DNA from: Bosea vaviloviae
Lineage (GTDB): Bacteria; Pseudomonadota; Alphaproteobacteria; Rhizobiales; Beijerinckiaceae
Length of the DNA stretch: 64,000 nt
Assembly: GCF_001741865.1 (NCBI RefSeq)
Contig: NZ_CP017147.1
Span: 186,001 to 250,000 of the forward strand
Direction of reading: 5' to 3'
The position numbers and the translations under genes are program-made. Below, one piece after another: positions 34,032 to 41,306 of this stretch. Under the pieces are notes generated by a model, which saw only the letters and a list, made by a program, of their open reading frames with translations, did not search any database and had not been told where the DNA came from. Position 1 is the first letter of the stretch, and every line of letters begins with the position of its first letter.

Positions 34032-36120
34032 GTCTCAAGCCGATTCTGGTTCGCCCAGCGCAAAGCCGTTCAGCACCTGGGACTACGCACTTCACCACAC
34101 AGGTATCTATGCTTGGAGGGGCGAGGGTACAAACAAGCACGCGGGCAAACCCGGCCTCTGATAATGCAAGTACCACGCGATCTAGGTCTTCCGAAATTGA
34201 TTGCGTACTAAGATCTGACTCGATAGACAATGAGCGACGATGCGCGCGCGGCGAATAGGATAAGACATACTCTCGAAAAATCGAGTAGTCTAATTCTTTA
34301 ATTGCGGCGGCGTGTTGCGCGAGATCTTCGCGCGCTCCTGAGATAGTCGTCAACCGGCTAAACACTGCCTCCAGAAGCGCTCCCCTCAGCGCAACGGTTG
34401 GAGATAAATGAGAGCAGCGCCCTCCAGTGAGATACATCGCATCTCGCCGGAGGAAATCCTCAACGGCAACCTGCACAGTTGGCACACTAACTTGGCCCCC
34501 AATCTGCCAAGCAAACACATTCAGTTGCGCGTTGCGAAGAGCATCGATCAGCCGACAGCATTCACCGTCGGAGACGTTTTTGAGATCGATGGAATCGGCT
34601 TCTCGGAGCATTGACGAAAAAGCCTCCGCATCATTCTCGATGACCTCAAGCAACGCGTAAAGAGTGGCCTCAGCCGGAGACCCTCCGGCTGCCAAGCCAA
34701 CACTGGACGTCCCGAACAAAAAGGGCGATTCGTCGTAAGGGTAAAATACCGCTTCCGCTGGGACCCAAACGACTTTGTCACTCAGTAGGTCGCGCATCGG
34801 CCACCAGTTTATCTCCTGGTCTTCACGCCAGTTGCTTCTGTGATCTAAAATCAACTCCCTAGGATTAACGACCTCCTGACCTGTCGCGGCTAGCTCGCCG
34901 AATGTTCCGCGCATAAGCGGTCGTCCAGACACGCTCATACAGCTCCGCTCGATTGACTCGCACAATGCAGCAACCTTCGCTTCGGTGAGGGAGATGCCCT
35001 TGCCCCCATTTACTGTCACATCGCGGTAGTCAGCAAAGGGGCGAACTGCGCTAACGACAGGTATCCTACAGGGATCAAGGCCAGTTAGATCAGCTAGCCT
35101 CGACATACCCAGCGCTTTTGCGTCCTTCAAAGCAATTTTTAGGAAATCTTCTGGATAAATCTGCCTGTGAATACCAGGCGATTTTTGTGTTTCCTGCTCA
35201 GACATAAGGAACACAGCAGCGGTCGGCGGTGGACTGGCGTCACGCCGAAATATTACGGGCGACTGAGACGGTATGGGCATCTCCGTCCACGGAGAGCGGC
35301 GTATATACTGAATCAGCAACTTAGCGTCGGAATGCTTTCGGTCGAAAGATGCTCTATGTTTGTCAAGGAAGTCCCAAAGAGGATGATCTACCCCTAGCTG
35401 GGCCCCGCCAAGGTCCTTACAAATATCGAAACTGAGTTCTCTGTAATGCTGCGACCTACAGAGGCGCACGATCAAATCGCCTTCCTCCCAGCCTATCAGA
35501 CCCGCCTTTTTTGCTAGCTTCAGCGCCCACCGGATGTTCACGAGTGGGACGGAAAGAGCCACGCCAGTTCGGGGGTCAAACTCAAGCGCGACTTCGGCGT
35601 CAGCTTCAATCTCGCCGTTTCTGTACATCCCATAGACCCAGCCAATTCCCACCATACCTATTGGCCAAGCTTCGGCGGCACGAAGTGCACCCATCGAGGA
35701 CGCCCCCACAACGGCAGCGTTTCCTTCAATCGCCGCCCGGATTTCATGGACGGATACGGAAAGAGACTGCGAAAACTCTCCGTCGATGATAGCGAAGCGC
35801 CTTCGCCCGTCTGAAAACAGGCGTGGCAAGTCGCCTCGCTTGATAGGAGGCTCACAGCGAGCGAATGGGAGAGACGTGCCAACCTCGGCGGCAGCTATCG
35901 ACGGCCCGCAGAAAATTGTCCAATCCTGGCCCAAGTCTCCGTGGTGCTCCGCTGTCAAGCTTGCACGCTCCAAGTAAAGGGTTTTCTGCAACAGGCGAGG
36001 CCGAAGCTTTCTACAGCCGAGATGCGCTAGGCCAGCGTTGCAGCGTCTCTTATGCGCGGATCCTCTCCGCGCCACCGCCTCGCGTGGGGCTGGAGAAATC
36101 AAGCGTGCCAATCCGACCAT
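33976..36120 (-). CDS. TfuA-YcaO fusion protein
   Basis: 714 residues. TfuA domain at about 66-200: TIFCGPSIAAAEVG, RFAIIDGEFSQSLSVSVHEI, the hallmark VVGASSMGALRAAEAWPIGM and YRNGEIEADAEVAL. YcaO domain at about 340-690: GGKGISLTEAKVAALCESIE, PAEATLYALLEVIENDAEA and GGRCSHLSPTVALRGALLEA followed by R..TISGARED. YcaO enzymes phosphorylate a peptide-backbone amide with ATP and install azoline or thioamide; TfuA partners supply or channel sulfide in thioamidation. The two are normally separate genes, and here are one chain. The start is uncertain: the first 65 residues are arginine-rich and unlike TfuA, so a TTG near 35930-35960 could be the real one. It is the last gene of the leftward unit behind the peptide gene. 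Confidence 0.85.
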   Translation of the reverse strand: MVGLARLISPAPREAVARRGSAHKRRCNAGLAHLGCRKLRPRLLQKTLYLERASLTAEHHGDLGQDWTIFCGPSIAAAEVGTSLPFARCEPPIKRGDLPRLFSDGRRRFAIIDGEFSQSLSVSVHEIRAAIEGNAAVVGASSMGALRAAEAWPIGMVGIGWVYGMYRNGEIEADAEVALEFDPRTGVALSVPLVNIRWALKLAKKAGLIGWEEGDLIVRLCRSQHYRELSFDICKDLGGAQLGVDHPLWDFLDKHRASFDRKHSDAKLLIQYIRRSPWTEMPIPSQSPVIFRRDASPPPTAAVFLMSEQETQKSPGIHRQIYPEDFLKIALKDAKALGMSRLADLTGLDPCRIPVVSAVRPFADYRDVTVNGGKGISLTEAKVAALCESIERSCMSVSGRPLMRGTFGELAATGQEVVNPRELILDHRSNWREDQEINWWPMRDLLSDKVVWVPAEAVFYPYDESPFLFGTSSVGLAAGGSPAEATLYALLEVIENDAEAFSSMLREADSIDLKNVSDGECCRLIDALRNAQLNVFAWQIGGQVSVPTVQVAVEDFLRRDAMYLTGGRCSHLSPTVALRGALLEAVFSRLTTISGAREDLAQHAAAIKELDYSIFREYVLSYSPRAHRRSLSIESDLSTQSISEDLDRVVLALSEAGFARVLVCTLAPPSIDTCVVKCVVPGAERLCAGRTRIGLRLIREMKMKIGRSSPQRTN

Positions 36121-36471
36121 CGGCCTGCAGTCTACCCAGCCCTACTTCACAGACCCTTGCGGCGTGACAGCCAACTCTCGTAGTAGATCGGCTAGGATCC
36201 GGTCGGCAATCCGCGAGAAGGCAGTGAGATGGCCTAGCCATCTACAGACGCTTGCGCTCTCCCATCAACGGAGATACATCAATTTATTGGAATTTACACG
36301 GTCATACCGGGGGTCAGATCGATACTAAAGCTCACTTTACAGCCAAGCAACACTTAGACGGCTCACACTGCGCAACGCGGCCCTTCCACTCTCAAAAGCA
36401 CGGGTTCGACTCTGGCACCGAAGGCATCAGCGAGGACTTATTACTCTTCACGCGAAGCAGTAATCTCATCC
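36121..36471. other. Gap between the small peptide gene and TfuA-YcaO
   Basis: 350 bases without a convincing gene. A leftward frame of 63 codons (36050-36241) overlaps the start of TfuA-YcaO and could be a shifted N-terminus or chance. Bases about 36398-36420 resemble a tRNA T-arm but no cloverleaf is present. The length is unusual inside a compact cluster and could hold a promoter for TfuA-YcaO. Confidence 0.4.
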
Positions 36472-36663
36472 TTACTGCCAAGCGATGTTGCTCCGAAAAT
36501 TCAGACTTATTTCCGCCTTCACCTTCGCCGGGTCGTCCTGTTGGGCCAACCTCTCTCGAAGATTTCTTGGCACCGTGACGCGATCGACACCGGCCAAAAT
36601 TTCTTTCAGTTCGTTCACGTCAATCTCTACGACGTCTTCGTCCTTCTTATCCTCAGGTTGCAT
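36472..36663 (-). CDS. Candidate RiPP precursor peptide (63 residues)
   Basis: Starts MQPEDKKDEDVVEIDVNEL with a very acidic N-terminus, then a helix-like amphipathic part (ELKEILAGVDRVTVPRNLRE), and ends SLNFRSNIAWQ. Size, acidic leader-like start and position between a JmjC gene and TfuA-YcaO in the same leftward unit fit a RiPP precursor. GGGAGC seven bases upstream of the ATG (36661-36663) is a good site. No cysteine, so a lanthipeptide is excluded and cysteine-derived azoles are unlikely; backbone thioamides or Ser-derived azolines, or radical modification of Trp/Asn, remain possible. It could instead be an accessory RRE-less small protein. No other copy seen. Confidence 0.6.
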   Translation of the reverse strand: MQPEDKKDEDVVEIDVNELKEILAGVDRVTVPRNLRERLAQQDDPAKVKAEISLNFRSNIAWQ

Positions 36664-36816
36664 TGTAAGCTCCCAAGATTGCCAATTACTAGAGCCTATT
36701 GTGCCCGCGAAGATGCGTCAAGAGCGGCCGGCGGGGGGAGCCTTTCAACCGCCAAGTCGAGCGCCGGCACGCCCTCTTCAATGGGTCATATGGAGGGCCA
36801 ACTCTGCTCTATGCGT

Positions 36817-37995
36817 TCAAATAAAGTGGAGCGGCCCTGACGCACTCAATACCTTCGCGTTGACAAGATTCCTGAGCAGAGACGAGCCATTTTCGATGTC
36901 TATGCCGGTAGCCGAGTAGAAATCCGACTCGGTGAACGCCCGTGTCCGCGCCGAAATCCATTCGAGTCCAGCTTCTAAGGCTGCCGGCGCGAGGCCGAGC
37001 CCATCTCCAGGTGAGTTGCAATCGGTTTGCGCAAGCTCCATGAGGTCTCTGCCAGACTGTCCTTCAAGATGACGAAATTCCGCTCCAGACAGATGGCGCA
37101 ACAACGCTTGTGGGGATGCGATATCTGTTAGATTCAAGTCGTGAATGAGGCGCGGAGCAAGATCAATCAAGGATTTCATAGCAAGCAACCTGAGGCCTTC
37201 GCCACCGTTCAGGCCGGGGATCGGCGTCCTCCAGTGTGAATGCTCCTTGAGCGCTTCAGCTATGGCATTGGCGGCCAGCCAATACGCTGGCTTTGCTTGA
37301 AGGCGAAATACTAGATTGATGGAATTGCCCAAAGCCTCAGTCTCATGCCACCACCCGAACGGAAGGAACAGGCAATCGCCCGGCGACATGACTAACTCAG
37401 TGCCATTCTCGTTTGGGGGCGGATGGTCGGCCATGAGGCGGTGCTGAGGCCGAGTTCCGCCGCGTGGTCCAGGCCCGCGCTCGGATGGGAAGTACGTGTA
37501 GTCCGCGTTGTAATCAGAACTCGGCGAGCAGTACCACCAGAGCTTCTCGCCAGCCAACTGAATAACAACCAACTCCACCCCATCATGATGAATTGGAACT
37601 CTAGACCCTGGAGGAGAGATTATAATCGACGCCGGAGCAACCGGCCCAATCAAGCCAAGTTCAAGCTGGAATCGGTTTTTCCAGTCGCGTAGGATTGGAA
37701 AAACGGCTTCCCCGTCTTCGATCGTTACGCAATGGCCCTCTGCGAGGAGACGGGAAGCGTCTCTCGGGTTACTTTTAATCTGCCGTGGGATAAATCCGTC
37801 TCGCTGCTCGTAAACGATCAACTCGATAGGAGGGATCAAGCGAGCGAGTATCTCTTGCCCTGTAATCTCCGAAATCTCGCGCAATCCCACTAGCCGATCA
37901 ATCCCGCCCGTACCTGAGCATGCATATCGAAGGTATGGGCCCAGCAAGAAGCCCTCCCTTCGAAGCATGGGGAACAGAGAGGAGAGAGCGTCCAT
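36817..37995 (-). CDS. JmjC/cupin-like 2-oxoglutarate oxygenase (JmjC-1)
   Basis: 392 residues. The double-stranded beta-helix has VPIHHDGVELVVIQLAGEKLWW (H136xD138 iron ligands; next strand with G-E-K) and MSPGDCLFLPFGWWHETEA (distal H217, with LP.G..H pattern). This layout is that of JmjC ribosomal-oxygenase-type hydroxylases (ROXA/NO66/MINA53), which hydroxylate Arg or His in proteins. C-terminal helices (residues 260-392) resemble the dimerisation and winged parts of that group. ATG at 37995 preceded by AAAGG; a TTG at 38016 is the alternative. First gene of the leftward unit, ahead of the small peptide gene. Substrate unknown; the peptide is the obvious candidate. Confidence 0.8.
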   Translation of the reverse strand: MDALSSLFPMLRREGFLLGPYLRYACSGTGGIDRLVGLREISEITGQEILARLIPPIELIVYEQRDGFIPRQIKSNPRDASRLLAEGHCVTIEDGEAVFPILRDWKNRFQLELGLIGPVAPASIIISPPGSRVPIHHDGVELVVIQLAGEKLWWYCSPSSDYNADYTYFPSERGPGPRGGTRPQHRLMADHPPPNENGTELVMSPGDCLFLPFGWWHETEALGNSINLVFRLQAKPAYWLAANAIAEALKEHSHWRTPIPGLNGGEGLRLLAMKSLIDLAPRLIHDLNLTDIASPQALLRHLSGAEFRHLEGQSGRDLMELAQTDCNSPGDGLGLAPAALEAGLEWISARTRAFTESDFYSATGIDIENGSSLLRNLVNAKVLSASGPLHFI

Positions 37996-38356
37996 CTGCC
38001 TTTGCCTACAATCCAAGTATGCGCATTAGTGAGAATGCCCCGGAGCCCCGCCCACCGCAACCAAATCCCTTTCCCTCTTTCGAGATGACCTGGACACCTT
38101 CGGAACCCTTCTGGAGCCCTCGCGAATCAACAACGATGGTTCATGGCGTGGGAAAGCGCGATAGCTTCAGTATGGACTGGACAGCCAGGGTACGGATAAG
38201 ACTGGCACGGGACCCACACGTCGCGAGATATAGATTTCTTCGGCAGTGCCAGCAGGAGGGTAAACACCGTGTCGAATCTCCGCTAAAGCAGACAAGTGAA
38301 GCTAAACGAGCTAGCTCGGGGCATTTGCCCATGGGGATCAAACGGAGAGCTTCGTC
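37996..38356. promoter_or_regulatory. Divergent control region of the biosynthetic cluster
   Basis: 360 bases between the two divergent JmjC genes, so it should contain both promoters. A rightward frame from the ATG at 38019 stays open to 38417 through this gap; its start lacks a ribosome-binding site and I do not call it a gene. No clear palindromic operator was found by eye. Confidence 0.55.
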
Positions 38357-39496
38357 ATGCTCGATTCGTTCGCGCGGTTGGAAAGCGCCGGTAATTCGCG
38401 GTCTGGAACCCTACTAGAAATCTACCATTCCGGACGTCCACTCGCGTTCGAACTCGACAGCGATTTCATAAAGCAGATTTTCTCAACGGACGATCTTGAG
38501 ACCTACCTTTTCACGGCCGGCGTTGCCGCCGACCCCGACCTGTTCAGTATGGCGCATAATGGGAGACCGCTCGCGGTCAGTTCGACCGATGACATATTGC
38601 GTGGTCTTTCGGCAGGATCAACCCTTTCGCTACATGGAATCCAGCGCCGATGGCCGGCGGCTGGGCGCTTCGCATCAGAAGTGGGGGAGTATTTCGGCAG
38701 CCATGTTGTCGTGAATGTATTTATTGCGCTCTCGGGGGGGCAGGCCTACCCGCTCCATTACGACACCCAAGATCTTTTCATTCTTCAAGCGGAGGGTGAG
38801 AAGCAGTGGCGGGTATTTCGAAAATGGGAAGTCAGCGACGACCCATCTGTGTCGATTGACCATCTCGGGCCGCCCATAATCGAGACTAAACTTTCATCCG
38901 GACGATGCCTGTATGTGCCTCGCGGCCACTATCATAGCGTAAGCGCTGCCGATTGCGGTTCGACTCATACCGCGCTTGGAATTCACCCAGTCCGTATTGG
39001 CGACCTGGGAACTCGCCTCCTCAGTCCTCGCCGAGGTCTCACGACCGCTGATCAGCCGATATCCGTCCAAGACCTGGGGGGTATCGGGCGAGAATTGGAA
39101 TCGCTCGCGCAAGAGATCAAGCAATTTGCACTTTGTGGAGATGCAGGCGAACATGTTCTACAACTTCTGAGATGGGACCTTTCACGGCAGAATCCCTTAC
39201 CTGGTAATTACCTTAACACGGTTCGGAAAATCGACTCCGCCGGGGCGGGTACTCTGTTTCGGCGTAGGCCAGGAGTTCGATTTCGATGCGTCCTCGACGG
39301 TGATCGATTGTTTCTGCTTGCCCATGATTTTGCGTTACCTTTTCCAAGAAAGATCGAGCCTGCCGTACGAGCACTGCTGACGAAGACACATTTCTCCAGC
39401 ACAGACTTTTCGCAGGCCTTGACAATCGAAGCAGCGCTCCATCTGCTCAAACGCCTAGCGGTGGGTGGTTGCTTAGAAATCGTTCCGGACGAATGA
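38357..39496 (+). CDS. JmjC/cupin-like 2-oxoglutarate oxygenase (JmjC-2)
   Basis: 379 residues. Iron motif H134-Y-D136 in AYPLHYDTQDLFILQAEGEK, and GRCLYVPRGHYHSVSA with H191 or H193 as third ligand. Same overall pattern as JmjC-1, with ROXA/NO66-like C-terminal helices, but low visible identity to it outside the motifs. GGAGAG eight bases upstream supports the ATG. It starts the rightward unit; the next gene begins two bases after its stop, so the set is a tight operon. Confidence 0.78.
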   Translation: MLDSFARLESAGNSRSGTLLEIYHSGRPLAFELDSDFIKQIFSTDDLETYLFTAGVAADPDLFSMAHNGRPLAVSSTDDILRGLSAGSTLSLHGIQRRWPAAGRFASEVGEYFGSHVVVNVFIALSGGQAYPLHYDTQDLFILQAEGEKQWRVFRKWEVSDDPSVSIDHLGPPIIETKLSSGRCLYVPRGHYHSVSAADCGSTHTALGIHPVRIGDLGTRLLSPRRGLTTADQPISVQDLGGIGRELESLAQEIKQFALCGDAGEHVLQLLRWDLSRQNPLPGNYLNTVRKIDSAGAGTLFRRRPGVRFRCVLDGDRLFLLAHDFALPFPRKIEPAVRALLTKTHFSSTDFSQALTIEAALHLLKRLAVGGCLEIVPDE

Positions 39497-39497
39497 T

Positions 39498-40163
39498 ATG
39501 TACGCAGCAGCGGAACAAAACGTCGCGATGGATCTTGCTTGGCCAACCATCATAAGCGAGGCCGTATTCGAGGAGGCGGACCAATACCGTGACACTCTTA
39601 TAAACATAATTGAGAGGGCAGCGAGCCGCGCCGGGGTCTCTGGCCAGACTGGCCGCCTGCCTGAGTTGACTATGCGGCCGGAGCTTGTGGGAATACGGAA
39701 GGACCTGCCAAGAGAATGGTGGACCTTCGTTCTGAAGAGCATACAGGCACACCTTGCTGCCGTACGTCCGGGCTTATACCCGATTGGCAGCAAACAGGTC
39801 TCGGAATTGTGGCCGAATATTCATCGTATCGGCGAGTTCCACGCGCCTCACTTCCACTCTTTTGAGAGGTCCGTACTCGTCGGCACGTATTATGTTGGCG
39901 TTCCGGAAGTGCGCAGTGAATTAGAGGCTTGTTTGGCGCTGATGGATCCGAGGGGACGAATTAGCGCCTCGGCTGAGTATAACAAATTCCACGGTGCAAG
40001 CGAGTATATCGTTCAGCCTGTCCCTGGAAAGCTTGTACTGTTTCCTCCACACGTGGTGCACTACGTTTATCCTCATAGATCGACAACAGCCGTCCGATAC
40101 TCAATTTCGTTCAATGTCTCGAAGGCAGCGCTAGCCGGAGGAACGGGCAGTGCCGATTTTTGA
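39498..40163 (+). CDS. Putative 2-oxoglutarate/Fe(II) oxygenase, TIGR02466-like
   Basis: 221 residues. The core HAPHFHSFERSVLVGTYYVG (H118xH120), LMDPRGRI and VQPVPGKLVLFPPHVVHYVYPH...RYSISFNV (distal His, then Arg for 2-oxoglutarate) has the order and spacing of the TIGR02466 family of predicted oxygenases. Probably hydroxylates a side chain; the peptide product of the cluster is the likely substrate. It begins two bases after JmjC-2 and its end overlaps the next gene. Confidence 0.72.
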   Translation: MYAAAEQNVAMDLAWPTIISEAVFEEADQYRDTLINIIERAASRAGVSGQTGRLPELTMRPELVGIRKDLPREWWTFVLKSIQAHLAAVRPGLYPIGSKQVSELWPNIHRIGEFHAPHFHSFERSVLVGTYYVGVPEVRSELEACLALMDPRGRISASAEYNKFHGASEYIVQPVPGKLVLFPPHVVHYVYPHRSTTAVRYSISFNVSKAALAGGTGSADF

Positions 40164-40833
40164 ATGGGCAGCTTCATGTAGGAGCGGTGAGCCCGAGATC
40201 GATTTTCGGGCTCTATGGGCCACGCCTATGCGAAAAGCTCGGTATGAAAGGAGTACGAGATCCCCGACAGACACAGAGCTGACCAGCAGGGAATTGGAAG
40301 ATCGCTTTTTGGAGGTAGAGCAGGTCGACACCTCTGCCGTGATGCGCCAAGCTGCGGCACTGAAGAACATTGAGGCTGGAGCTATTTCACCTGACCTGCT
40401 CGCCTTCTTTTGCTCGGAAATCAACTCGTTCCTAAGGTGGATTCAGCCCGGCTTCGAGTTTCAGGTCACCACAGACGATCTGATGTTGAACCGACTTCTA
40501 CCTAACCGAGATGGATATGGATTCCCGCCCATCTCCCACGTACCAGCGGGCTCCCTTATCGTCGGGTGGTATCATTGTGGGGCCTCGACGAACGATGATG
40601 ACCGCGCCTTGGAACTTGCGCTCATGCGGCCAAGTGCTCCTACTGCAGCCCCGAATTGGTATCAGCAACTAAACCCAGAGGGGGATATCCGTGTTGAGCT
40701 TCAGCCCGGTATGCTCATTTTACATCCCGCTCACGTGCTAACTTACGCACAGCCCCAAGAGGTGGGACTGATTGGACCTATTATTCGCATTGGTGTGTCC
40801 TTGGAGGTTCTGCTCCGATCCGGCTTTACCTGA
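40150..40833 (+). CDS. Second 2-oxoglutarate-oxygenase-like protein, possibly inactive
   Basis: 227 residues, GTG start 14 bases inside the previous gene, with GGAGGA upstream. The C-terminal half aligns by eye with the upstream protein: HVPAGSLIVGWYHCGAS, ELALMRP, and VELQPGMLILHPAHVLTYAQP..IRIGVSL. The first iron-ligand pair HxH is reduced to a single histidine (H130), while H192/H195 and the Arg remain. It could be a non-catalytic partner or a diverged enzyme. Same operon. Confidence 0.6.
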   Translation: MPIFEWAASCRSGEPEIDFRALWATPMRKARYERSTRSPTDTELTSRELEDRFLEVEQVDTSAVMRQAAALKNIEAGAISPDLLAFFCSEINSFLRWIQPGFEFQVTTDDLMLNRLLPNRDGYGFPPISHVPAGSLIVGWYHCGASTNDDDRALELALMRPSAPTAAPNWYQQLNPEGDIRVELQPGMLILHPAHVLTYAQPQEVGLIGPIIRIGVSLEVLLRSGFT

Positions 40834-41306
40834 TCTTGTCACCGCGCCCCTTTCGGTGTGGCAATAATTTGCCTTGTGCGTAAACCTCCGCCGCTCGCGT
40901 ACGTGATAGCGCGGCGAGCCTAGGAAAATAGGGACAAGTTGTCAGAGTTCGGGCACCGGATTGCGCGCTTACAGAAGCCGCTCCAGTCACAGCAGGGTGC
41001 GCGTCGGAAGGTTGGAGGACGGTAGATGCGTTCGGAACGTGTTTCGCGACAATGAGCACAGCGACTGTTCGGGGCCACGCTTCCGTGCATCGACGACGTC
41101 GCTCTCGTGTTCCATCTCAGACGGTGGTGCGACCCTGTGGTTCAATGGCAGGGCGTAGCCGGCCATGGCCGGAGGCAGCCGTGGGTTGGCCCCGATCTAG
41201 CACTCAGCCTTCAGCGCTGAACGACCCTGTCCTCCAACTGTCGCGGCGCAATGAGAGGACGTGCAGATGACGTACTCAAGATCGACTTGCGGAGCGCAGA
41301 GCCCTG
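40834..41306. other. Gap in the rightward unit
   Basis: 470 bases without a convincing gene, between two cluster genes on the same strand. An open stretch at about 41056-41221 reads like the end of a broken protein (IDDVALVFHLRRWCDPVVQ), with no start and no family I can name. Short frames at 41242-41307 (18 codons) end in a TGA overlapping the next ATG and might couple its translation. The higher GC here than in neighbouring genes suggests inserted or remnant DNA. Confidence 0.4.

Noticed and set aside
36390..36422. tRNA T-arm-like sequence GGGTTCGACTCTGGCACC
   Set aside because: No D-arm, anticodon arm or acceptor partner can be drawn around it.
36252..36578. Rightward frame of 108 codons antisense to the small peptide gene
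   Set aside because: No ribosome-binding site, mixed composition, and it covers the better-supported leftward peptide gene.
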